Source: Micromonospora sp. NBC_01813
Lineage (GTDB): Bacteria; Actinomycetota; Actinomycetes; Mycobacteriales; Micromonosporaceae
Direction: 5' to 3'
Length of the DNA: 64,000 nucleotides
NCBI RefSeq assembly: GCF_035917335.1
Contig: NZ_CP109067.1
Span: 994,501 to 1,058,500, forward strand
Part shown: positions 25,309 through 34,091 of the stretch, one piece after another
How positions within the stretch are numbered: the stretch's first letter is position 1
How the letters are laid out: each line of letters starts with the position of its first letter
Translations under genes and position numbers: made by a program
The notes under the pieces: generated by a model
Told to the model about the DNA's origin: nothing
What the model saw: the letters and a program-made list of their open reading frames with translations, nothing else
Databases searched by the model: none

Positions 25309-26265
25309 ATGCTGCGGACCGTGGCCATCAAACTGGCCCTGCTCGTCCCGGTGCTGTTCCTGGTGAGCGTGGGGACGTTCGTCCTGCTCCAGCTGGGGCC
25401 CGGTGACCCCGCCGCTCAGGTACTCGGCAACACCGGCACGGCCGCCGACTACCAGCGGATCCGCGCCGAGATGGGCTTGGACCAGCCACCGGTGCAGCGC
25501 TACTTCGAGTGGCTCGGTGGGGTGCTGCGCGGCGACCTCGGGCAGAACCTGGTGCCACCGGTCGAGAACGTCTCGGACCGGTTGCTGCGGGCCTTCCCGG
25601 TGAACCTGCAACTCGCCGCGATGGCGATCGTCCTGGCCCTGCTGATCGCGATCCCCCTGGCGATGTGGTCGGCGTACCGGGCCGGCGGGCTGGTCGACCG
25701 GTGGATCTCGGCCGGCACCATCGGCGTCATCTCGGTCCCACCGTTTCTGGTCGGCCTGCTCCTGCTGCTGATGTTCGCCATCTACCTCGGCTGGTTCCCG
25801 CTCGGGCAGTGGGCCCGCCCGTCCGACTCGGGCTGGGGGCAGAACCTGTGGCACGCCTTCCTGCCCGCGCTGACCCTGGCGCTGGCCGAAGCGCCGGTCT
25901 TCGCCCGGCTGCTGCGCAGCGATCTGGTGGCCACCCTGCAGGAGGACTTCATCCTCGCCGCCCGGGCCAAGGGCATGCCCGGCTGGCACATCATGCTCCG
26001 TGAGGCGCTGCGCCCGTCGTCGTTCTCGTTGATCACCCTGGCCGGAGTCAGCGCCGGCCGGCTGCTGGGCGGCACCATCATCGTCGAAGCGGTCTTCGCG
26101 CTGCCCGGCGTGGGCAGCGTGATCATCAAGGCGGCGCAGGGCAACGACTTCAAGCTCGTGCAGGGTGGCGTGCTGCTGATCGCGGTGATCTACCTGCTGC
26201 TCAATCTCGTGGTCGACGTGCTGTACGGCTACCTGGACCCACGGATCCGGAGGCGGCATGCCTGA
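25309..26265 (+). CDS. ABC importer B: permease (DppB type)
   Basis: A 318-residue inner-membrane permease. It opens with a hydrophobic helix (LALLVPVLFLVSVGTFVLLQL), then PGDPAAQVLGNTG, as DppB proteins do. The coupling loop is ILAARAKGMPGWHIMLREALRPS, and the end has LGGTIIVEAVFALPGVGSVIIKAAQGNDF, which is a family hallmark. AGAGAGGA precedes the ATG. It overlaps the next permease by 8 bp. With 26258-27184 it forms the membrane channel of importer B; the ATPases are probably 30341-32574. Confidence 0.92.
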   Translation: MLRTVAIKLALLVPVLFLVSVGTFVLLQLGPGDPAAQVLGNTGTAADYQRIRAEMGLDQPPVQRYFEWLGGVLRGDLGQNLVPPVENVSDRLLRAFPVNLQLAAMAIVLALLIAIPLAMWSAYRAGGLVDRWISAGTIGVISVPPFLVGLLLLLMFAIYLGWFPLGQWARPSDSGWGQNLWHAFLPALTLALAEAPVFARLLRSDLVATLQEDFILAARAKGMPGWHIMLREALRPSSFSLITLAGVSAGRLLGGTIIVEAVFALPGVGSVIIKAAQGNDFKLVQGGVLLIAVIYLLLNLVVDVLYGYLDPRIRRRHA

Positions 26266-27184
26266 CCTCAGCCCACCCGCGGCCGCGCCGGCCGTCGCGC
26301 CGGCCGCCGACCGGTCACCACGGTCCACCGGGCGTCGTCGGGTGGATGTCGCCTTCTGGCTCAGCGTCTGCTGGCTGGTGGGACTCGCCGCCTGCGCGCT
26401 GCTCGCCGATCTGCTGCCGCTGGGCAACGCCGACGACACCACCGCGACCATCGGGGTCGCCGGCTACGCCCGACCGGACCTGTTCTCGGCCAACCCACTG
26501 GGCACCAACGGCTTCGGCCTCGACCTGCTGGCACGTTCCATCTACGGAGCGCGGGTGAGCCTGCTGACCGTGGGCTGCACCGTCGTGGTCAGCCTGCTGA
26601 TCGGTGGCCTGATCGGCATGGTCGCCGGCTACTTCCGGGGCTGGGTCGACGTGGTGATCGGGATCTTCGCCGACGCCACGCTGGTGATCCCCGCGCTCGT
26701 GCTGCTGATCGCCTTCGCGGCGGTCCTCGGCCCACCCCGGACCGTCCCGGAGGCGGTGCTCAAGAGCGGACTGGCGCTCGCCGTGGTCGGCATCCCGACG
26801 ATGATCCGGCTGGCCCGGGCCAACACGCTGCTCTTCGCGCAACGGGAGTTCGTCACCGCCAGCCGGGCGATGGGCGCCACCCACGCCCGGATCCTGGTCC
26901 GCGAACTGTTGCCCAACGTGGCGCTGCCGCTGGTCTCGTACGCCTTCATCGTCGCCGCGGTGCTGATCGTCGCGGAAGGATCGTTGGCCTTCCTCGGCCT
27001 CGGTCTGCAACAGCCCGCCCCGTCCTGGGGAAACATGATCGCCGAAGGTGGACTGCGGGAGCTACGCCGTCATCCGCACGTGCCGCTGATCCCCGGCGTC
27101 TTCATGTTCCTCACCGTGTTCAGTCTCAACATCGTCGGCGAGCGTGCCCGGGCCCGGTGGGACCCCCGGGACTCCCAGGTCTGA
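26258..27184 (+). CDS. ABC importer B: permease (DppC type)
   Basis: A 308-residue permease with an Ala/Pro-rich cytosolic N-terminus (about 28 residues), then five to six membrane helices beginning VAFWLSVCWLVGLAACALLADLL. NPLGTNGFGLDLLARSIYGARVSLLTVG is the conserved DppC periplasmic segment, and VTASRAMGATHARILVRELLPN is the coupling loop that contacts the ATPase. The end FSLNIVGERARARWDPRD is typical. It overlaps the DppB-type gene by 8 bp and is the last gene of the importer B run on this strand; a 77-bp gap with a tandem repeat follows. Confidence 0.92.
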   Translation: MPDLSPPAAAPAVAPAADRSPRSTGRRRVDVAFWLSVCWLVGLAACALLADLLPLGNADDTTATIGVAGYARPDLFSANPLGTNGFGLDLLARSIYGARVSLLTVGCTVVVSLLIGGLIGMVAGYFRGWVDVVIGIFADATLVIPALVLLIAFAAVLGPPRTVPEAVLKSGLALAVVGIPTMIRLARANTLLFAQREFVTASRAMGATHARILVRELLPNVALPLVSYAFIVAAVLIVAEGSLAFLGLGLQQPAPSWGNMIAEGGLRELRRHPHVPLIPGVFMFLTVFSLNIVGERARARWDPRDSQV

Positions 27185-27206
27185 CCGTCCGGAACGGGTC
27201 GGCGGG

Positions 27207-27246
27207 AGCTGTTCCGGTTGGCAAGTAGCTGTTCCGGTTGGCAAGT
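27207..27246. repeat. 20-bp tandem duplication upstream of an SDR gene
   Basis: AGCTGTTCCGGTTGGCAAGT occurs twice, head to tail with no gap (27207-27226 and 27227-27246). The second copy ends just before the ribosome binding site of the SDR at 27262. It may be a recent slippage event or a paired regulator site. Confidence 0.9.
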
Positions 27247-27261
27247 AGAAGGAGGTCCGCC

Positions 27262-28065
27262 ATGAGAACGGACGAGTCGGTGTTTCGGCTGGACGGCCGG
27301 GTCGCCGCGGTGACCGGTGCCGGCAGCGGGATCGGCCGGGCGGTCGCACAGACCCTGGCCGGTGTCGGGGCAAGTGTCGTCGTCGCCGACATCGATGCTG
27401 ATCGTGGAGCCGAGACGGTTGCCGCCATCACCGACGCCGGCGGGCAGGCCAGCTTCCAGCGTACCGACGTCAGCCGTCGACCCGACCTGGACGCGTTGGT
27501 GAGCGCGGCGGTGGACCGCTACGGCGGGCTGGACATCCAGTGCAACATCGCCGGCGTTCCGTCGTTGGTGCGGGACCTGACCGAGGTCACCGGGGCCGAC
27601 CTCGACGCCGAGTTCGCGATCAGCGTCAAAGGCGTGCTGTACGGCTGCCAGGCGGCCGCCGAGGTGATGGCCCGTCGGGGCGCCGGCACGATCGTCAACA
27701 TCTCCTCGACCGCCGCCGATCTGCCCGCAGCCGGCTACGGCCTCTACCACCTCGGCAAACTGGCCGTCGTCGGGATGACCCGGACGCTCGCCCTGGAGCT
27801 CGGGCCGAAGGGGATCCGGGTCAACGCGATCGCCCCCGGTGCGACGTTGACCAACTTCAGCGCCCGCAACTTCACCAATCCGGACGGCAGCGTCGACGAG
27901 GAGCGCAAACGGCAGTGGCTGGCCGGCATGGCCGCCCGGTCACCGATGAACGTCGTCGGTGATCCGCAGGATCAGGCGCTGCTGGTGCTCTACCTGGTGT
28001 CCGACGCGGCCCGATTCGTCACCGGACAGCTGATCCGGGCCAACGGCGGATGGTCGATGGGGTGA
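27262..28065 (+). CDS. SDR-family oxidoreductase
   Basis: A 267-residue classical short-chain dehydrogenase with VTGAGSGIGRAVAQTLA at the N-terminus, VVADIDADRG (NAD-type acidic residue), CNIAGVPS where most members have NNAG, an active-site serine in NISSTAAD and YHLGK in the YxxxK position. AGAAGGAGG stands before the ATG at 27262, so the longer open frame from 27238 is not needed. It ends FVTGQLIRANGGWSMG. The next gene overlaps its stop (GTGA), which couples it to an aminotransferase. Confidence 0.87.
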   Translation: MRTDESVFRLDGRVAAVTGAGSGIGRAVAQTLAGVGASVVVADIDADRGAETVAAITDAGGQASFQRTDVSRRPDLDALVSAAVDRYGGLDIQCNIAGVPSLVRDLTEVTGADLDAEFAISVKGVLYGCQAAAEVMARRGAGTIVNISSTAADLPAAGYGLYHLGKLAVVGMTRTLALELGPKGIRVNAIAPGATLTNFSARNFTNPDGSVDEERKRQWLAGMAARSPMNVVGDPQDQALLVLYLVSDAARFVTGQLIRANGGWSMG

Positions 28066-29276
28066 CGGTGCGACCCGATCTTGCCGCCCGTACCGCCGGG
28101 ATGCGTCCGTCGAAGCTGCGGGAGTTGGTCGCCGCGGCGGCCGGGCCGCCGCCGGCGGGCGGGCTGATGTCGCTGGGCGGCGGGTTGCCGCCGGCCGAGG
28201 CGTTCCCGGTGGCGGCGGTGTCGGCGGCGGCCGGCCGGGTGCTGAGCACCGCCGCCACCGCCGCGCTGCAGTACTCACCCACCGAGGGAGATCCGGCGCT
28301 GCTCGATCTGATCGGCGCGGATCTCGCCGGCCGGCTGCGGCTGCCCGATCCGGCCGGCCGGCTGCTGGTCACCACCGGGTCGCAGCAGGCGCTCGACCTG
28401 ATCGGCAAGGTGCTGCTGGACCCCGGGGACGTGGCGGTCGTCGAGTCCCCGGCCTACGTGGGGGCCTTACGGGCGCTGGCCGCGTACCAGCCACGGATCG
28501 TCGAGGTGCCGGTCGACGACGACGGGATGGACGTCGACCGGCTCGCCCAGCAGCTGCAGGCCGGCTTGCGGCCCAAACTGTGCTATCTGGTGGCGAACTT
28601 CTCCAACCCGAGCGGCCGAACCCTCGCCGTCGGACGGCGTACCCAGCTGGCGGCCCTGGCGGCCCGGTACGGCTTCCTGATCGTCGAGGACGACCCGTAC
28701 GGTCAGCTGCGGTTCACCGGAGCCGACCTGCCGCCGATCGCGTCGTCCGGCACCGAGCACGTGGTCTATCTCGGCAGCTTCTCGAAGCTGGTGGCCCCCG
28801 GCCTGCGGATCGGCTACCTGGCGGCGCCGCACTGGCTGCACCGGCGGTTGGTGGTGGCGAAGCAGGCGACCGACCTGAACTCGGCGGCGTTCAGCCAGCG
28901 GTTGCTCGTCGAGTTGCTGACCACGCCGGACTGGTTCGCTGGTCACCTGGCCGGCCTGCGCGTGCTGTACCGGCAGCGGGCGCAGGCGTTGACCGGTGCG
29001 TTGCGCGACCGACTGGCCGGCCGGTTGGTCGGCGCGGCGCCGGAGGGCGGGATGTTCGTCTGGGTCACCGTGCAGGCCGCTGGGATCGATGCGTTGGCGC
29101 TGGCCCGGGCGGCGATGCGCCGAGGGGTCTCGGTCGTGCCCGGTGACGAGTTCTCACTGGTCGACGCCTTCCCCCGGCAGCTGCGGTTGTCGTTCAGCAT
29201 GCTGGATCCGGCGGGTCTGGTGACCGCGGTGGACCGGATCGGGCAGGCTTTCGACGACCTGGGAGCGCCCGGGTGA
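28062..29276 (+). CDS. PLP-dependent aminotransferase (class I, 2-aminoadipate type)
   Basis: A 404-residue fold-type I aminotransferase resembling the catalytic part of MocR proteins and 2-aminoadipate transaminases, but with no DNA-binding domain. MSLGGGLPPAEAFPV, LQYSPTEGDPALLDLI and LLVTTGSQQALDLIGKVLLDPGD are family signatures, NFSNPSGRT and EDDPYGQLRF contact PLP, and the lysine that forms the Schiff base is in YLGSFSKLVAPGLRIGYL. The GTG at 28062 overlaps the SDR stop. An amino transfer step is not part of known ring C/D catabolism, so either the substrate has nitrogen or the enzyme recycles amino groups; both are inference. Confidence 0.88.
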   Translation: MTVRPDLAARTAGMRPSKLRELVAAAAGPPPAGGLMSLGGGLPPAEAFPVAAVSAAAGRVLSTAATAALQYSPTEGDPALLDLIGADLAGRLRLPDPAGRLLVTTGSQQALDLIGKVLLDPGDVAVVESPAYVGALRALAAYQPRIVEVPVDDDGMDVDRLAQQLQAGLRPKLCYLVANFSNPSGRTLAVGRRTQLAALAARYGFLIVEDDPYGQLRFTGADLPPIASSGTEHVVYLGSFSKLVAPGLRIGYLAAPHWLHRRLVVAKQATDLNSAAFSQRLLVELLTTPDWFAGHLAGLRVLYRQRAQALTGALRDRLAGRLVGAAPEGGMFVWVTVQAAGIDALALARAAMRRGVSVVPGDEFSLVDAFPRQLRLSFSMLDPAGLVTAVDRIGQAFDDLGAPG

Positions 29277-29335
29277 GTCCGGCGGCCGCAGCGTGGCCGG
29301 ACCCGCCCGGACGTGTCCGGGGAGAAGCCGGCAGG

Positions 29336-29803
29336 TCAGCTCGCAGGCTGCGGTTGCGGTGTGGTGGTGAAGCGCGGCACCGGCCAGGTGGTCGGCGTGC
29401 TGGTGCTCCACAGCACCTGATGGACGCGCTCACTGATCCGCCAGCCGTCTCCGGTGCGGACCAGCCGGTCCGCGTAGTGCAGGCCCCGGTGCACCACCTC
29501 GTGGCCGTCGTCGACCGGCCGTACCAGGTGGGCAACCGTGTACGAGCTGGCGGTGGCGTGGTCGCCAACCACCTCGACCGTGACCGAGCCGACCACGTGC
29601 TGGCTCGCGGCGAGTCTGGCCAGTGGTGCCATGTGGGCGACGATGTGCCGTACTCCGCGTGGCAACCGCTTGCCGGAGTACTCCGCCTGGGCGTCGTCGG
29701 TGAAGCAGTCGCCGACGGCGTCGAACTCACGCCGGTCGCAACACTGCGCGTACCGGCTCATCAACTCGACGATGGCCGCGCGGTCATCGGCGTACTCGGG
29801 CAT
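29336..29803 (-). CDS. SnoaL/NTF2-fold protein 1
   Basis: A 155-residue member of the nuclear transport factor 2/SnoaL superfamily. The N-terminal helix DDRAAIVELMSRYAQCCDRREFDAVGDCFTDDAQAEY is the family entry motif, and HVVGSVTVEVVGDHATASSYTVAHLV and LHYADRLVRTGDGWRISERVHQVLW form the sheet. The ATG at 29803 has AAAGGGG upstream; the open frame to 29986 is not needed. Relatives include ketosteroid isomerases, SnoaL cyclases and bile-acid dehydratase BaiE, so an isomerase or dehydratase role is possible. It is divergent from a second member at 29871, the two starts being 67 bp apart. Confidence 0.78.
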   Translation of the reverse strand: MPEYADDRAAIVELMSRYAQCCDRREFDAVGDCFTDDAQAEYSGKRLPRGVRHIVAHMAPLARLAASQHVVGSVTVEVVGDHATASSYTVAHLVRPVDDGHEVVHRGLHYADRLVRTGDGWRISERVHQVLWSTSTPTTWPVPRFTTTPQPQPAS

Positions 29804-29870
29804 GGTGAACCCCTTTCGATTCCGGCGGCGCACGCGCCGCCGGTCATGGACGGAAATCGAGGTCAAGATC

Positions 29871-30332
29871 ATGCAGACCGCTGACCGGCTGGCTGTCGCG
29901 GACGTGGTGAACCGGTACTTCATGGCGATCGACCGCCGGGACTGGGCCCGGTTGCGCAGTTGCTTCACCGACGACGTGGAAGGCATCTACGAAGGCGTAC
30001 GGGTGGCGGGCGGGGTCGACCAGATCATGGCGTTCTTCACCGGCCGCTCGTCGTTCCGCTTCCCGCTGGAGATCGTCGACCTGCGCGCGTCGATGCACTT
30101 CATCGGCAACCACCACGCCGAGGTGACCGGGGACCGGGCGGTCGCCGAGACGTACGCCCTGGCGCACCTGATCGACCGGCCAGCAGGCGTACCCCGGATG
30201 CGGACCCGGGGTCTGCGCTATCTCGACGAGTTGGTCCGGGTCGACGGCCGTTGGCTGATCAGCCGACGGGAGCACGTGCTTGAGTGGATGCGCCACGACG
30301 ACCTGCTGGAGGCTCCGGCGGCCGCTGGCTGA
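29871..30332 (+). CDS. SnoaL/NTF2-fold protein 2
   Basis: A 153-residue SnoaL/NTF2-fold protein related to its divergent neighbour. ADVVNRYFMAIDRRDWARLRSCFTDDVEGIYEG is the entry helix with the usual aspartates, then SMHFIGNHHAEVTGDRAVAETYALAHLI and LRYLDELVRVDGRWLISRREHVLEWMR. The start at 29871 follows GAGG at a fair distance. The conserved histidine-aspartate pattern (HFIGNHHAEV, ISRREHVLEW) is like that of dehydratase-type members such as BaiE. It converges, eight bases apart, with the importer ATPase gene on the other strand. Confidence 0.78.
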   Translation: MQTADRLAVADVVNRYFMAIDRRDWARLRSCFTDDVEGIYEGVRVAGGVDQIMAFFTGRSSFRFPLEIVDLRASMHFIGNHHAEVTGDRAVAETYALAHLIDRPAGVPRMRTRGLRYLDELVRVDGRWLISRREHVLEWMRHDDLLEAPAAAG

Positions 30333-30340
30333 GCCTGGCG

Positions 30341-31365
<1,025 letters not shown>

Positions 31366-31366
<1 letters not shown>

Positions 31367-32574
31367 CAATTCACCGCCCGATCGAGTACAGAGTGGTCGA
31401 CGTCCCGGCCGGCGGTGACCGCCCGCAGGTCCAGCCCGGTCCCGGTCCGCCCTTCGGCGAGGTTGTCGGCGAGTGCCCGGTCGCCGGCGGCGGTGCCGAT
31501 CGGATAGAAGCAGGCGTACCGGTGCGGGTGGTCGGGGGGCGCGTCGGCCGCCGGTTCGGACGCACCGCCAGCGTGGTCGTCGGTCCCCGGGCTGTCGGTG
31601 CCCAGCGGGGGATCGGTGCCCAGCGGGGGATCGGTGACCAGCGGGGGATCGGCGAGCTGGCACTGCGGCCGGGCATGCCGGCAGCGCGGCGCGAAGCGGC
31701 ACCCGGCAGGCGGCTCGACCAGGTCGGGAGCGGTGCCGGGGATCACCTCCAGCGGCGTGTGGCTGGGTTCGTCGATGCGAGGTGTCGACCGGAGCAGCGC
31801 GGCGGTGTACGGGTGCCTGGTGTGCCGGAACAGGTCGGCGGTCGGACCGATCTCGGCCATCCGGCCGGCGTACATCACCAGGGTTCGATCGGTGCGGCCG
31901 GCGACGACCGCCAGGTCGTGACTGATCAGGATCATCGCCATCCTGAGCTCGGTACGCAGCCGGGCGAGCAGGTCGAGAATCTCCTTCTGCACCGTGACGT
32001 CGAGCGCGGTGGTCGGCTCGTCGGCGATGAGCAGTTTGGGGGAGCAGGACAGGGCGATGCCGATCATGACGCGTTGCCGCATCCCGCCGGAGAGCTCGTG
32101 GGGGTACTGCGTCAGCCGGCGACCGGGCTCGTTGATGCCGACCTCGGCGAGTAGCTCGGCGGCCCGGGTGTTGGCCGCCCGCCGGCCGAGTCCGAGGTGG
32201 TGGCGCATCGGATCGGTGAGTTGCCGCCCGATGGTGCGCACCGGGTTGAGCGAGGTCATCGGGTCCTGGAAGACCATCGCCACCTCGGCTCCCCAGAAGT
32301 GGCGGGCGGCGGCGCCTCGGCGGTCCCGTACGTCGGCACCTTCGAACAGGATCCGGCTTCGCGGCGATATCTGCGCCTGCCGAGGCAGGATGTTCATGAT
32401 GGTGCGGACCAGTACCGACTTTCCCGACCCGGACTCGCCGACCACGCCGAGCGCCTCGCTCGGGGCGAGGGTGAAGGAGACCCCGTCGACCGCGCGCAGC
32501 GCGCCGCGCGGTGTCGGGAAGCTCGTGGCGAGGTCCTCCACGGCGAGCAACGGGGCCGGTTCATCGGATTGCAC
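31366..32574 (-). CDS. ABC importer B: ATPase (DppD type) with repeat-rich tail
   Basis: A 402-residue oligopeptide-type ABC ATPase, longer than the usual 330. Walker A GVVGESGSGKSVLVRTIM, signature LSGGMRQRVMIGIAL and Walker B LLIADEPTTALDV are intact, as is the tail GCRFAPRCRHARPQC. After it comes an extra segment with three copies of a DPPL(G/V)T repeat, encoded by the 18-bp tandem array at 31597-31650, and a Gly/Asp/Ala-rich linker before a final HRYACFYPIG segment. It starts 12 bp from box 6. The insertion should be surface-exposed and probably does not affect catalysis. Confidence 0.9.
31597..31650. repeat. 18-bp tandem repeat, three copies, inside the DppD-type gene
   Basis: GGTGCCCAGCGGGGGATC occurs at 31597-31614 and 31615-31632 and, with one change (C to A), at 31633-31650. 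On the coding strand it gives DPPLGT, DPPLGT and DPPLVT. Because the unit is a multiple of three, copy number can change without breaking the frame. Confidence 0.92.
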
Positions 32575-32585
32575 GTTGCCAGCCT

Positions 32586-32599
32586 AACAAGCGCTTGGT
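32586..32599. promoter_or_regulatory. KstR2-type operator, box 6
   Basis: AACAAGCGCTTGGT matches AnCAAGnnCTTGnT fully. It lies in the 69-bp gap between the divergent ATPase pair (start 32574) and the SnoaL-like gene (start 32644), so one site may control both directions. Confidence 0.8.
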
Positions 32600-32643
32600 A
32601 CTTTGGGCGAGCCCTCGTTACCTGCCTGAAACGTGGAGATCCG

Positions 32644-33207
32644 ATGACTGACGACGAACTCGACGAACTGATCGCCGTGGTGGAGCTGCCCGAACGGGAG
32701 CCCGGCACGATCGAGGAACGGGTCGCCCTCGCCGAGGACCACCGGCGGATCACCGACCTGGTGATGCTCTACGGCTGGCTGTGCGACCGCCGCCGCTGGG
32801 ACGATCTGCTCGCCTACTACACCGACGATTTCGAACGCCAACTCCGTGGCACCCTCAACGAGACGGTGAAGGGCAAGGACAAACTTCGTGAACTGTACTT
32901 CCGCCCGGTCCTGCCGCGCTCCGGCGACGCCGACGGCCCGCCATCGGCCGACGTGATCAACACCTACGAACTGCGTCACCTCATCCACCCTCCGGTGATC
33001 CGGGTCGCCGCCGACGGCGCCACCGCCTCGGTCGCCGCCGTGTACAGCCTGGTCGCGACCAGCGGCGACGGCCCGCAGTTCCGTCGTGGCGAGCACGAGG
33101 GCGCGTACCTGTTCGGCATGCGGCGGGAGCCCGGCGTCGGCTGGCGCTTCGCCACCATGGTCGTGATCAGCGAAAACGCCCGCAACCCCCTGTTCCAGAA
33201 AGGCTGA
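32644..33207 (+). CDS. SnoaL/NTF2-fold protein 3 (possible dehydratase/isomerase)
   Basis: A 187-residue SnoaL/NTF2-fold protein with a longer N-terminus than the other two. RRITDLVMLYGWLCDRRRWDDLLAYYTDDFERQLRG is the entry motif; NTYELRHLIHPPVIRVAADGATASVAAVYSLVAT and GWRFATMVVISENARNPLF follow. The histidine-rich LRHLIHPP segment sits where this fold places catalytic residues. The ATG at 32644 has GGAG upstream. It is the first gene after box 6 and lies 4 bp before an SDR, so dehydratase (or isomerase) and dehydrogenase are probably made together. The general arrangement recalls BaiE/BaiA of bile-acid metabolism; similarity at the residue level is not strong enough to name it. Confidence 0.77.
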   Translation: MTDDELDELIAVVELPEREPGTIEERVALAEDHRRITDLVMLYGWLCDRRRWDDLLAYYTDDFERQLRGTLNETVKGKDKLRELYFRPVLPRSGDADGPPSADVINTYELRHLIHPPVIRVAADGATASVAAVYSLVATSGDGPQFRRGEHEGAYLFGMRREPGVGWRFATMVVISENARNPLFQKG

Positions 33208-33211
33208 CCGG

Positions 33212-33973
33212 ATGGCCGCGAGGTTCACCGGAAAGGTTGCCCTGGTCACCGGGGCCGGCCGGGGCATCGGCCGGGCGACCGCGCTACGCCTCGCCGCCGA
33301 GGAAGCGACGGTGATCATCAACGACATCAACCCGGACGGCATCGCCGAGACCCTGGCCGCGGCCGCCGACCTGCCGGGTCGAGCGGTCGCCGGCCGGGCC
33401 GACATCACGTCGGCGGACCAGGTTGCCGGCCTGGTCGCCGAGGTGGCCGACCGGCATGGTCCGATCGACATCCTGGTCAACAACGCCGGGGGTGCCCTGC
33501 CCGGGGCCCAGTGGGCGGCGGTCGCCGACGCGACCCTCGACGACTGGACCGGATTCCTCACCCTCAACCTCACCTCGGCGTTTCTCTGTGCCCGGGCCGT
33601 GCTGCCGGGCATGCTGGCCGCCGGTCGCGGCCACGTCGTCGGCGTCGGTTCGATCTCCGGCACCAACGGTCAGGTCGGCGGGGCCGCGTACGCCGCGGCC
33701 AAGGCCGGGATGAGCGCCCTGGTGGCCTCGATCGCCAAGGAGTACGCGGCGCGCGGCGTCTCGTCGAACGGGATCATCGTGGGCAACGCGCCGTTTCCCC
33801 ACCGATCCCCGCAGCGCCAGGACCATCTGGACCGCGCGGTCCACCTGGGCAGGGTCGGGGGATACCACGAATTCGCCGCCGCCATCGCCTTCCTCTGCGC
33901 GGAAGACTCCTCGTACCTGTCCGGGGTGATGATCCCGGTCGATGGTGGATTCCACCGATCCAACCTGTTGTGA
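33212..33973 (+). CDS. SDR-family oxidoreductase
   Basis: A 253-residue classical short-chain dehydrogenase: VTGAGRGIGRATALRLA at the N-terminus, NDINPDG after strand 2, NNAGGA, VGSISGTNGQ with the catalytic serine, and YAAAK in the YxxxK position. The end SYLSGVMIPVDGGFHRS is typical. The loop after the active site (NAPFPHRSPQRQDHLDRAV) is rich in histidine and arginine, which may suit an anionic or CoA-linked substrate. It lies 4 bp after the SnoaL-like gene under box 6. The C-terminal end runs close to the GGDEF-EAL gene, 118 bp away. Confidence 0.88.
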   Translation: MAARFTGKVALVTGAGRGIGRATALRLAAEEATVIINDINPDGIAETLAAAADLPGRAVAGRADITSADQVAGLVAEVADRHGPIDILVNNAGGALPGAQWAAVADATLDDWTGFLTLNLTSAFLCARAVLPGMLAAGRGHVVGVGSISGTNGQVGGAAYAAAKAGMSALVASIAKEYAARGVSSNGIIVGNAPFPHRSPQRQDHLDRAVHLGRVGGYHEFAAAIAFLCAEDSSYLSGVMIPVDGGFHRSNLL

Positions 33974-34091
33974 GAACGCGTACCGTCGCCGAGTAACGGC
34001 TCAGCGACATCAACCGATCAGTCCAAGAGGGACGCCGAACGTTGGAGTGTCGGCGGCCCCGGCCGTAGTCGCACGTCGTAGTCTGGCGAGC

